From positions 1-42,565 of the forward strand of contig JAXJVS010000089.1 of NCBI GenBank assembly GCA_036308445.1: a stretch of 42,565 nt of DNA, written 5' to 3'. Both the position numbers and the translations under genes were made by a program. Numbering within the stretch: the first letter of the stretch is position 1; every line of letters begins with the position of its first letter. This DNA is from MGBC113645 sp036308445. Its GTDB lineage: Bacteria > Bacillota_I > Bacilli_A > Erysipelotrichales > Coprobacillaceae. Below the pieces are notes generated by a model. That model saw only the letters and a program-made list of their open reading frames with translations, was not told the DNA's origin and searched no databases. Positions 6,374 to 13,857 of the stretch are shown one piece after another.

Positions 6374-8929
6374 GTGAAGAAAACAGTTATTGGTATATTG
6401 GCACATGTGGATGCGGGTAAAACAACATTATCTGAATCTATGCTTTATTTGTCTGGAAGTATTAGAAAATTAGGGAGAGTAGATCATGGAGATACTTTTT
6501 TAGATTATAATGAATTAGAAAAACAAAGAGGTATTACTATTTTCTCTAAACAGGCCATATTCAATTGGAATGATGTAGAAATAACATTAATAGATACTCC
6601 AGGCCATGTTGATTTTAGTAGTGAAATGGAAAGAACTTTATCTATTTTGGACTATGCTATTATAGTCGTAAATGGATTAGATGGAGTACAGAATCATACA
6701 AAAACAATATGGAAATTATTAGAAGCAAATCATATTCCTACCTTTATTTTTATGAATAAAATGGATATGAATGTAGTAGATAAAGACCAATTAATGAATG
6801 ATTTAACAATGAATTTAAATGAGTACTGTATAGATTTTTCATCTTTATCTGATGAACAGTATGAAACAATTGCATTACTAGATGAAGAGATTTTAGAGTT
6901 TTATTTATCTCATGGTTATATTGAAAACTATACACTTAGACAATATATTACATCTAGAAAAATATTCCCGGTATTTTTTGGCTCTGCATTGAAAGTACAA
7001 GGAGTTAAAGAATTTTTAGACGGAATGACTTTATATATTGAAAATAAACAATATCCTAAAGAATTTGGTGCTAAAGTATTTAAAATTACTAGGGAAGATG
7101 GAAATCGATTAGTTCATATGAAAATAACAGGTGGAGAATTGGTTGCTAAACAAACCATAGATAATAATGAGAAAATAGATAGAATTATGCAGTATAGGGG
7201 TAATAAGTATGTACTTCTTCAAAGTGTAAGTGCAGGTAGTATATGTAGTGTAAAAGGATTAAAAAATATTTATGCAGGAGATAATCTAGGAATTGAAAAA
7301 CAACAATATATGCCTTCTTTATCTCCTTATATGAATTATCAGATGATATTACCAGAAAAATGTGATTATCATACAATGGTTAATCAATTAAAACAATTAG
7401 AGGAAGAAGATCCTCAATTACATATGCAATATAATAATGATAACCAAATAATAACCTTAAGTCTGATGGGCGAAATACAAATAGAAGTATTAAAGAAAAT
7501 GATTAAAGATCGTTTTTTAGTAGATGTAGATTTTAGTACAGGCTATATTATTTATAAAGAAACAATAAAAAATGTAGTAGAAGGTGTAGGACATTATGAA
7601 CCATTAAGACATTATGCAGAGGTTCATTTATTGATGGAACCATTACCAAGAGGCAGTGGATTAGTCTTTGATGTAGATTGTAAAGAAGATGACTTAGCAG
7701 GAAATTTTCAAAGATTAGTATTAACTCATTTAAACGAAAAAGAACATATTGGTGTACTAACAGGATCCCCTATTACTGATATGAAAATTACATTAGTTAA
7801 TGGTAAAGCCCATCTTAAACATACTGAAGGTGGAGATTTTAGACAAGCTACTTATCGTGCTCTACGTCAGGGGTTAAAAATGAGTGAAAATATTTTGTTG
7901 GAACCTTATTATCAGTTTACTTTAGAAATACCAACTGAATATTTAAGCAAGGCTATTTTTGATATTGAAAGTATGAATGGAGAGTTTACAATTGAAGTAT
8001 TAGATAATGAAACAAACCTAATTAAAGGAGAAGCACCAATTAGAAAAATGCAGAACTATCAGTTAGAAGTTTTAAACTATACTAAAGGTAAAGGAAAGCT
8101 ATATTGTCAATTATCAGGATATAAAGAGTGCCAAGAAACTTCAAAAGTTATAAAAGAAATAGGATATGATAGTGAAAGAGATATAAATAATCCTACAGGA
8201 TCAGTATTCTGCTCACATGGAGCAGGATTTAATGTTGCATGGAATGAGGTCTATGATTATATGCATTTACCATTAAAAATAAAAAAAGAATCAAAGATTC
8301 AAAATGCAAATAAGAGAACTTATAGTAATGATGATGAATTACAAAGTATCTTTGAAAGAACCTATGGACCAATCAAGCAAAAATCTAAAGAATATCAACA
8401 ATCTTTAAAAAAAGAAGTTAAAGCAGTGATAAAACCTGTAAAACCAAAATGTTTACTAGTTGATGGATATAATGTTATTTTTAGCTGGGATGAATTAAAA
8501 GAGTTAGCAAATAAAAATCTAGACATCGCCAGAGAAAGATTAATTGATATTTTAAGTAATTATCAGGGTTATATTAATTACATGGTTATTGTTGTTTTTG
8601 ATGCTTATAAAGTGAAAGGAAATTTAGGCTCAAGTGAAAAATATCATAATATTTATGTTGTTTATACGAAAGAAGCACAAACAGCAGATATGTATATTGA
8701 AAGAGCAACACATCAGATGGCTAATGATTTTGATGTTATAGTAGCGACGAGTGATGCTTTAGAACAAATTATCGTTATTGGAGCAGGGGCTTCTCGTATA
8801 TCATCTCGACAACTAATATTAGAAGTTAAAAATGTATGTGAATCACGTCTAGATGAATTTCAAAGTCAACAGATTGTGAGTCGAAACTATTTATTGGAAG
8901 ATGTAAAAGATTATAATAAAAAAGGATAA
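6374..8929 (+). CDS. TetM/EF-G-like translation GTPase fused to a Rae1/YacP-like NYN nuclease domain
   Basis: An 851-residue two-part protein. Residues 1 to about 640 form a translational GTPase of the TetM/EF-G type: G1 AHVDAGKTT (10-18), G2 region RGIT (52-55), G3 DTPGHVD (74-80), G4 NKMD (128-131), then domains II-V including GGDFRQATYRALRQG. After a linker, residues from about 690 form an NYN/PIN-like domain (LLVDGYNVIFSW, VVFDAYKVKG, TKEAQTADMYIER, ATSD) that closely resembles Rae1/YacP, a ribosome-associated endoribonuclease of Bacillus. All four putative metal-binding aspartates are kept. The tetracycline-release loop of Tet(M) (YYSPVST-like) is replaced by HLKHTEGGDFR, so tetracycline resistance is doubtful. 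The start is GTG with AGGTGA close upstream. It is the second gene of the operon and is followed by a strong terminator. Confidence 0.9.
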   Translation: MKKTVIGILAHVDAGKTTLSESMLYLSGSIRKLGRVDHGDTFLDYNELEKQRGITIFSKQAIFNWNDVEITLIDTPGHVDFSSEMERTLSILDYAIIVVNGLDGVQNHTKTIWKLLEANHIPTFIFMNKMDMNVVDKDQLMNDLTMNLNEYCIDFSSLSDEQYETIALLDEEILEFYLSHGYIENYTLRQYITSRKIFPVFFGSALKVQGVKEFLDGMTLYIENKQYPKEFGAKVFKITREDGNRLVHMKITGGELVAKQTIDNNEKIDRIMQYRGNKYVLLQSVSAGSICSVKGLKNIYAGDNLGIEKQQYMPSLSPYMNYQMILPEKCDYHTMVNQLKQLEEEDPQLHMQYNNDNQIITLSLMGEIQIEVLKKMIKDRFLVDVDFSTGYIIYKETIKNVVEGVGHYEPLRHYAEVHLLMEPLPRGSGLVFDVDCKEDDLAGNFQRLVLTHLNEKEHIGVLTGSPITDMKITLVNGKAHLKHTEGGDFRQATYRALRQGLKMSENILLEPYYQFTLEIPTEYLSKAIFDIESMNGEFTIEVLDNETNLIKGEAPIRKMQNYQLEVLNYTKGKGKLYCQLSGYKECQETSKVIKEIGYDSERDINNPTGSVFCSHGAGFNVAWNEVYDYMHLPLKIKKESKIQNANKRTYSNDDELQSIFERTYGPIKQKSKEYQQSLKKEVKAVIKPVKPKCLLVDGYNVIFSWDELKELANKNLDIARERLIDILSNYQGYINYMVIVVFDAYKVKGNLGSSEKYHNIYVVYTKEAQTADMYIERATHQMANDFDVIVATSDALEQIIVIGAGASRISSRQLILEVKNVCESRLDEFQSQQIVSRNYLLEDVKDYNKKG

Positions 8930-8946
8930 ATGATTTATCCTTTTTT
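8921..8946 (+). terminator. Terminator after the GTPase-NYN gene
   Basis: AAAGGATAAA (8921-8930) pairs perfectly with TTTATCCTTT (8934-8943), with a TGA loop; the stop codon lies inside the stem, and Ts follow. Confidence 0.88.
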
Positions 8947-8957
8947 ACTTTTGAGAT

Positions 8958-9116
8958 ATTTTGAAGGGAAAAATATTGTCTTTCGACATTAGTTAGTATA
9001 TCCCAATAATGAATATATATACATTTTAAAAAGAAAAAAACAGATATCTATCTGTTTTTTTGATATCAGTTTGGGATATGATATCATAAGTCATATTATT
9101 TGAAGGGAAACAAATA
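8958..9116. repeat. Repeat-rich intergenic region upstream of the first RpiR gene
   Basis: TTTGAAGGGAAA occurs twice in the same direction (8960-8971 and 9099-9110). ATATCCCAA (8998-9006) is repeated in reverse as TTGGGATAT (9071-9079). TGATATCA, a perfect palindrome, occurs at 9061-9068 and 9079-9086. A terminator-like hairpin sits in the middle. The region looks like a set of regulator binding sites, or the remains of a small mobile repeat. Confidence 0.55.
9031..9061 (+). terminator. Terminator-like hairpin in the RpiR upstream region
   Basis: CAGAT (9041-9045) and ATCTG (9050-9054) form the core, extended on both sides by an A-run (9034-9040) and a T-run (9055-9061). It can act in either direction. 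Which transcript it ends is unclear because the upstream operon already has its own terminator. Confidence 0.65.
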
Positions 9117-9192
9117 TATTATGACTACAATAATAATATATAAAAAATGTATCGCAAAAATTTATAATTAATTTAAAAAAATATGTGAAAAT

Positions 9193-9221
9193 ATGACATT
9201 TTTATTTATTTTATGTATAAT
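9193..9221 (+). promoter_or_regulatory. Promoter of the first RpiR regulator gene
   Basis: ATGACA (9193-9198) and TATAAT (9216-9221), spacing 17. The -10 lies downstream of an in-frame ATG at 9213, which rules that ATG out as the start. Confidence 0.7.
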
Positions 9222-9257
9222 AGAAATGAGAAGATAATAAGAAAGGTAGTGAAATCA

Positions 9258-10082
9258 ATGAAAAGTCTCTTTTATAGACTCATTATTTATTTGGATACTG
9301 CTTCAGAAAATGATACAAACTATAATATAGCCTGGTTTATGGCAAATAATTTTTATCGTATCTCAACCATGAGAATCAGTGAACTAGCCCAAGAATGCTA
9401 TGTTTCTCCAGCAACGATTTCTCGTTTTTGTAGAACTTTGGGATATGAGAATTTTGCCCACTTAAAACAAGAATGTCATGGTTTCTCTTCTAATGATAAG
9501 AAGTTTAATAATCTTATTAATGTTCCATTAGAATTGATGAAAAAGTATCCTGAAGAAGCAACATTAAACTATGTAGAACAAGTAAAAAACAATATTGATG
9601 AATTACCTCGTTATCTTGATTGGCAAGAAATTGATAAATCTTTGAAATTAATTCATGATAGCCCTTTTATTGCTTTTTTTGGTATTCAATTTTCTCAAAG
9701 TGCAGCATTACATTTTCAAACAGATTTATTAATGCTGGAAAAATTTAGTGTAGCATATATGGATTCTGAAAGACAATTAGAGTGTGCTAAAACATTAAAT
9801 AAAGAGAGTGTTGCAGTTATTATTACTGTTAACGGACATTTCAGTACTAGTGGACATAAAATCTTACAATATATAAAAAAATCTAGATGTAAAGTTGTTT
9901 TAATTACTAGTAATCCTAATTTAGATATAAATATACCTATAACACATCGTATTTTATTAGGTAGTGGTAAAAATACAAAAACGGGAAAACATTCATTATT
10001 AACATTAATGGAACTAATGTCACTACGTTACTATTGCATGTATTATCCATCTTTAGAAGAATTGCAAGATCATCTTGTTTAA
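9258..10082 (+). CDS. RpiR-family transcriptional regulator (HTH + SIS), copy 1
   Basis: A 274-residue protein with an N-terminal RpiR helix-turn-helix (MRISELAQECYVSPATISRFCRTLGYENFAHLK, about residues 37-70) and a C-terminal SIS sugar-phosphate-type domain (FIAFFGIQFSQSAALHFQTDL onward). RpiR proteins sense phosphorylated sugars or related metabolites. The reading frame is open from an ATG at 9213, but that lies under the promoter -10. The ATG at 9258, preceded by AAAGG, gives exactly the 274-residue length of the second RpiR protein at 11541. The gene sits just upstream of the fumarase genes. It probably regulates itself or them, but the ligand is unknown. Confidence 0.88.
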   Translation: MKSLFYRLIIYLDTASENDTNYNIAWFMANNFYRISTMRISELAQECYVSPATISRFCRTLGYENFAHLKQECHGFSSNDKKFNNLINVPLELMKKYPEEATLNYVEQVKNNIDELPRYLDWQEIDKSLKLIHDSPFIAFFGIQFSQSAALHFQTDLLMLEKFSVAYMDSERQLECAKTLNKESVAVIITVNGHFSTSGHKILQYIKKSRCKVVLITSNPNLDINIPITHRILLGSGKNTKTGKHSLLTLMELMSLRYYCMYYPSLEELQDHLV

Positions 10083-10092
10083 TTCTTTTTTC

Positions 10093-10121
10093 TTGTGATT
10101 TTACCTACTTTCTCGTATAAT
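10093..10121 (+). promoter_or_regulatory. Promoter of the fumarase operon
   Basis: TTGTGA (10093-10098) and TATAAT (10116-10121), spacing 17, about 27 bases upstream of the start codon. It shows that the fumarase genes can be transcribed apart from the first RpiR gene. Confidence 0.7.
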
Positions 10122-10147
10122 GTATAAGGTGAAAAGAGGAGAATTTT

Positions 10148-10990
10148 ATGAGAATTATAAAAGCTGAATTAATTAGAGATTCAATAAAAGAATTATGTAT
10201 GCAAGCTAATTATCACTTACCAATTGATGTCAAAAAAGCATTATTTGAGGCAATAGAAACAGAAGATAATTTGTTATCGAAAGAAACATTAACAGTATTA
10301 AAAGAAAATGCTGAAATTGCATCTAATAACAATGCTCCAATTTGTCAAGATACAGGTATGGCTTGTATTTTTATAGAAGTTGGTCAAGATGTTCATATTG
10401 AAGGAAATCTGGAAGAAGCAATTCATGAGGGAGTAAGACAAGGATATGAACAAGGATATTTAAGAAAAAGTGTAGTTGATGATCCAGTGTTTGATCGTAT
10501 TAATACAAAAGATAATACTCCTGCTATTATTAACTATACAATTACAACAGGAGATAAAATAAAAATAACTGTAGCTCCTAAAGGATTTGGCTCTGAAAAT
10601 ATGTGTCAAATAAAAATGTTGAAACCTAGTGATGGTGTAGAAGGAATTAAAGAATTCGTGATGAAAGTTGTCAATGATGCTGGACCTAATGCATGTCCAC
10701 CAATGGTTATTGGTGTAGGTATAGGAGGTTCTTTTGATCGAGTAGCATTATTATCTAAAAAAGCTATGATGAGAGAGATAGGTACTCATCATCAAGATGA
10801 AAGATATGCATCATTAGAAAAAGAATTATTAGAAAAAATAAATAAAACAGGTATTGGTCCTGCTGGATATGGTGGTAAAACAACAGCCTTATCATTAAAT
10901 ATTGAAACATATCCAACACATATAGCAGGTATGCCAGTAGCTGTAAGTATTTGTTGTCATGTTGCTAGACATAAGGAGGTTATTTTATGA
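10148..10990 (+). CDS. Class I fumarate hydratase, alpha subunit (tartrate dehydratase alpha-like)
   Basis: A 280-residue protein of the iron-sulfur fumarase/tartrate dehydratase alpha family: NAPICQDTGMACIFIEVG (cysteine in ICQDTG), the GSENMCQIKMLKP block, GPNACPPMVIGVGIGGSFDRVALLSKKAMMR, and the C-terminal CCHVARH motif. Three of the cysteines would hold the [4Fe-4S] cluster of the dehydratase. The two-subunit enzyme interconverts fumarate and malate, or acts on a related hydroxy acid such as tartrate. AGAGGAGAA precedes the ATG with good spacing. It overlaps the beta gene by 4 bases (ATGA), a sign of coupled translation. Fumarase is favoured, but sequence alone does not exclude tartrate dehydratase. 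Confidence 0.9.
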   Translation: MRIIKAELIRDSIKELCMQANYHLPIDVKKALFEAIETEDNLLSKETLTVLKENAEIASNNNAPICQDTGMACIFIEVGQDVHIEGNLEEAIHEGVRQGYEQGYLRKSVVDDPVFDRINTKDNTPAIINYTITTGDKIKITVAPKGFGSENMCQIKMLKPSDGVEGIKEFVMKVVNDAGPNACPPMVIGVGIGGSFDRVALLSKKAMMREIGTHHQDERYASLEKELLEKINKTGIGPAGYGGKTTALSLNIETYPTHIAGMPVAVSICCHVARHKEVIL

Positions 10991-11541
10991 TAAAATTAAC
11001 AACCCCTTTTGATGAAAAAAAAGCATTATCTTTAAAAGCAGGAGACTCTGTATTACTTAGCGGGATAATTTATACAGGAAGAGATGCTGCTCATAAAAGA
11101 TTAGCTGAAATGGTAAAAAATAATCAAAAGTTACCATTTGATGTGGAAAATCAAATTATTTATTTTGTTGGACCTACACCAGCTAAACCGGGACAAGTTT
11201 TCGGTAGTGGAGGACCAACTACATCGGGAAGAATGGATGCCTATTCTCCAACTATGTTATCTTTAGGATTAAGAGGAATGATTGGAAAAGGATATCGTAA
11301 TCAAAATGTAAAAGATGCTATTATAGAATATAAAGGAGTTTATTTTGGGGCAATAGGAGGCGCAGGAGCTTATATAGGAAAATGTATAAAATCTTGTGAG
11401 ATTATTGCATTTGATGATTTAGGACCAGAAGCAATACGTAAATTAGAAGTTGTAGATTTACCACTTACTGTTATTATTGATTCATTTGGTAATGACCTCT
11501 ATGAAATTGGTAGAAAAAATTATTTAGAGGAGAGAAAATAA
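10987..11541 (+). CDS. Class I fumarate hydratase, beta subunit (tartrate dehydratase beta-like)
   Basis: A 184-residue protein of the fumarase C-terminal/TtdB family, with LKAGDSVLLSGIIYTGRDAAHKRL, FVGPTPAKPGQVFGSGGPTTSGRMDAYSP and FGAIGGAGAYIGKCI. It supplies the substrate-binding swivel domain that closes on the iron-sulfur alpha subunit. Length is usual for the split two-subunit form. It overlaps the alpha gene by 4 bases, and its TAA stop overlaps the ATG of the next RpiR gene by one base, so the three are one transcript. Confidence 0.9.
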   Translation: MIKLTTPFDEKKALSLKAGDSVLLSGIIYTGRDAAHKRLAEMVKNNQKLPFDVENQIIYFVGPTPAKPGQVFGSGGPTTSGRMDAYSPTMLSLGLRGMIGKGYRNQNVKDAIIEYKGVYFGAIGGAGAYIGKCIKSCEIIAFDDLGPEAIRKLEVVDLPLTVIIDSFGNDLYEIGRKNYLEERK

Positions 11542-12365
11542 TGGAAAAAGCTGATTACAATGAAGTAGATATTCTATATACTTTGATGACTTATGTGAAT
11601 GTCTCTTCAAATCAGGATATGTATTATACAATTGCTCATACAGTGTTGACGAACTTAAATAAAATACCAACAATTGGTATTAATGAACTAGCCGATTTAT
11701 GTTATACTTCACCAGCAACGATTTCTCGTTTCTGTAAAGATATTAATTGTAAAAATTTTGCGGCATTTAAACATGAGTTAGCACTAGCAATCAAAACATT
11801 AGAAGATGAAATTCACATGGATAAAAAGGATCTAGAAAAAATAGATGAAAATCCGCAATATCTAGTAGATAAAATATACGAAGATACTATTGAAGCCTTA
11901 AAATTAGGACAAAAAAGCACTAATATTTTTGAAATTGATAAAATCTGCAGAATGATACATGATGCTTCTAAAGTTCATTTTTATGGCTATCAGTTTAATA
12001 AAATTGTAGCAAGTGACTTTCAGTTAAAGTTATTAAAACTAAAAAAGTTAATCTATGCCTTTGTAGAAAGAGGAGACGAGATTCAAAGATTAGATCTTAT
12101 TGATAAAGATAGCTTAGTTGTTATTTTAAGTGTAAGAGCTAGACAAGAAGTCATAGGAGCATTAATTGATAAGGTAAAAGAAAGTCATCCTAAAATTCTA
12201 TTAATTACTATGAATAAAGAATATAAAAATGACAAGATTGACTATATTTATAGATTAGATGGGTTTGAAAGTGATTATACTCAATCATCTATACAAGGAT
12301 CGGCTTGTTTTATTAGTTTATTAAATGTAATTTATGCTAGATATGGCTTACTATATAAAGATTAG
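11541..12365 (+). CDS. RpiR-family transcriptional regulator (HTH + SIS), copy 2
   Basis: A 274-residue protein with the RpiR helix-turn-helix (GINELADLCYTSPATISRFCKDINCKNFAAFK, about residues 48-79) and a C-terminal SIS domain (KVHFYGYQFNKIVASDFQLKLLKL onward). It is clearly a relative of the protein at 9258, with the same length and architecture but an altered sequence. It is translationally coupled to the fumarase beta gene (one-base overlap, GGAGAG upstream) and lies 9 bases before the threonine aldolase gene. The position inside the operon suggests feedback control by a metabolite of the pathway; the ligand is not readable. Confidence 0.88.
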   Translation: MEKADYNEVDILYTLMTYVNVSSNQDMYYTIAHTVLTNLNKIPTIGINELADLCYTSPATISRFCKDINCKNFAAFKHELALAIKTLEDEIHMDKKDLEKIDENPQYLVDKIYEDTIEALKLGQKSTNIFEIDKICRMIHDASKVHFYGYQFNKIVASDFQLKLLKLKKLIYAFVERGDEIQRLDLIDKDSLVVILSVRARQEVIGALIDKVKESHPKILLITMNKEYKNDKIDYIYRLDGFESDYTQSSIQGSACFISLLNVIYARYGLLYKD

Positions 12366-12374
12366 GAGAAGATT

Positions 12375-13391
12375 ATGTATAGTTTATTAAATGATTATAG
12401 TGAAGGAGCACATCCACAAGTATTACAAGCTTTAATTGATACAAATCTAAACCAGACAGTAGGTTATGGAATGGATGAAATATCTAAAGAGGCAAAAGGT
12501 TTAATTAAGGATAGAGTTGGTCATAATACAGATGTTCACTTTGTAGTAGGTGGAACACAAGCTAATACAACGGTGATTGCTAGTATTTTAAGACCTTATC
12601 AGGCAGTTATTGCAACTGATGAAGGACATATAAATGTCCACGAAACAGGAGCTATTGAAGCAACTGGACATAAAGTTTTAACTGTACCACATCAAGAAGG
12701 AAAGCTTACAGTAGTGGGAATTGATAGAGTTGTTAAGGCTCATACTGATGAACATATGGTTCAACCCAAGATGGTATATATTTCTCAAACAACTGAATTA
12801 GGTAGTTATTATACTTTGAGTGAACTTAAAGCTATATATGAATATACTTCATCACATGATTTATACTTATATATTGATGGTGCTAGATTAGGAAGTGCAT
12901 TGGCTCTTGAAGATGCTCCTACCTTTAAGCAAATGGGTGAGTATAGTGATGTATTTTCTATTGGTGGTACAAAGATGGGAGCATTATTTGGTGAAGCTAT
13001 TGTTATTGTTAATGATGATTTAAAGAAAGACTTTAGATATCATATTAAACAACGTGGTGGTATGCTTGCAAAAGGTAGACTTCTGGGAGTTCAGTTTAAA
13101 GCATTGTTTGAAAAAGATTTATATTTAGAAATTGGTCAATATGAAAATCGTTTATCAATGCAAATTAAAGATGCTATATTATCAATAGGATATCAGTTAG
13201 TAGCTGATAGTTATACAAATCAGTTATTTGTAGATATGAAAAATACTGATATTCAAAAGATTGAAGAAAAATTCATGATTACTAAAATGCAACCAATCAA
13301 TGAAGATGTTACAAGAGTTAGATTTGTGACTTCATGGGCTACAAAAGAAGAGAAAATAATAGAACTATGCCATGTTATTAAAAATCTATAA
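12375..13391 (+). CDS. ltaE: Low-specificity L-threonine aldolase (PLP-dependent)
   Basis: A 338-residue PLP enzyme of the beta-eliminating lyase/threonine aldolase family. It starts NDYSEGAHPQVLQAL and has the HFVVGGTQANTTVIAS cofactor segment, HINVHETGAIEATGHKV, YIDGARLGSAL with its PLP-contacting aspartate, and the Schiff-base lysine K200 in SIGGTKMGALFGE. It would split L-threonine or L-allo-threonine to glycine and acetaldehyde. It is last in the fumarase-RpiR operon, with AGGAGAAG before the ATG. Other beta-eliminating lyases of this fold are possible but less likely. No clear terminator follows. Confidence 0.88.
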   Translation: MYSLLNDYSEGAHPQVLQALIDTNLNQTVGYGMDEISKEAKGLIKDRVGHNTDVHFVVGGTQANTTVIASILRPYQAVIATDEGHINVHETGAIEATGHKVLTVPHQEGKLTVVGIDRVVKAHTDEHMVQPKMVYISQTTELGSYYTLSELKAIYEYTSSHDLYLYIDGARLGSALALEDAPTFKQMGEYSDVFSIGGTKMGALFGEAIVIVNDDLKKDFRYHIKQRGGMLAKGRLLGVQFKALFEKDLYLEIGQYENRLSMQIKDAILSIGYQLVADSYTNQLFVDMKNTDIQKIEEKFMITKMQPINEDVTRVRFVTSWATKEEKIIELCHVIKNL

Positions 13392-13415
13392 GAATTATAA
13401 AGGATTGTCATTTTC

Positions 13416-13444
13416 TTGTATATATATGAATATATGTATATAAT
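13416..13444 (+). promoter_or_regulatory. Promoter of the HU gene
   Basis: TTGTAT (13416-13421) and TATAAT (13439-13444), spacing 17, about 43 bases upstream of the start codon. Confidence 0.65.
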
Positions 13445-13486
13445 GAAATTGGTTATGTACCAAAAATGAGAATAGGAGAATAAGTT

Positions 13487-13762
13487 ATGAATAAGGTAGA
13501 ATTGGTTAGTAAAGTTGCTGAAACGGCTGGCTTAACTAAAGTTCAGGCTGAGGCGGCAGTTAATGCATTTATAACTGTTGTAGGTGATACTTTAAAAAAA
13601 GGTGACAAAGTATCATTAAAAGGATTTGGAAGTTTTGAATTAAGTGAGAGAAAAGAACGTGTTGGTAAAGTACCAGGCAGTGATCAGATTGTAACTATTC
13701 CAGCTCGTAAAGCACCAGTATTCAAAGCAAGTTCAACTTTAAAAAAATCTGTTAATGAATAG
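13487..13762 (+). CDS. hup: HU-family DNA-binding protein
   Basis: A 91-residue HU protein: N-terminal helices MNKVELVSKVAETAGLTK, the SLKGFGSFEL core, the DNA-gripping arm segment GKVPGSDQIVTIPARKAPVFKAS with the conserved proline, and a short C-terminal helix. It bends and compacts DNA. It stands alone with its own promoter, AGGAGAA ribosome binding site and terminator. HU and IHF share this fold; a single copy in a Firmicute is expected to be HU. Confidence 0.96.
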   Translation: MNKVELVSKVAETAGLTKVQAEAAVNAFITVVGDTLKKGDKVSLKGFGSFELSERKERVGKVPGSDQIVTIPARKAPVFKASSTLKKSVNE

Positions 13763-13786
13763 ATCAGGGGAATCCCTGATTTTTTT
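13763..13786 (+). terminator. Terminator of the HU gene
   Basis: ATCAGGG (13763-13769) pairs with CCCTGAT (13774-13780) across GAAT, followed by TTTTTT. It begins directly after the stop codon. Confidence 0.95.
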
Positions 13787-13799
13787 GTTGGTATTTTAT

Positions 13800-13829
13800 T
13801 TGACTTCTTGAATTAGCGTGTGCTAATAT
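13800..13829 (+). promoter_or_regulatory. Promoter with overlapping operator upstream of the ABC-ygbA operon
   Basis: TTGACT (13800-13805) and TAATAT (13824-13829) are 18 bases apart. ATTAGC (13812-13817) and GCTAAT (13822-13827) form a perfect dyad with a 4-base centre and overlap the -10. The 6-4-6 shape is that of a dimeric regulator site (for example of the Crp/Fnr type). Downstream, TAGTTACC (13829-13836) is repeated in reverse as GGTAACTA (13851-13858), next to the ribosome binding site. Confidence 0.6.
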
Positions 13830-13857
13830 AGTTACCGTAAACTAACTGGAGGTAACT

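Noticed and set aside
6374..8929. Calling the GTPase a tetracycline resistance gene
   Set aside because: The GTPase body is TetM-like, but the loop that dislodges tetracycline does not match and the C-terminus carries a nuclease-type domain, so resistance is not supported.
9213..9257. ATG at 9213 as the start of the first RpiR gene
   Set aside because: The promoter -10 lies at 9216-9221, there is no ribosome binding site, and the start at 9258 gives the same length as the paralog.
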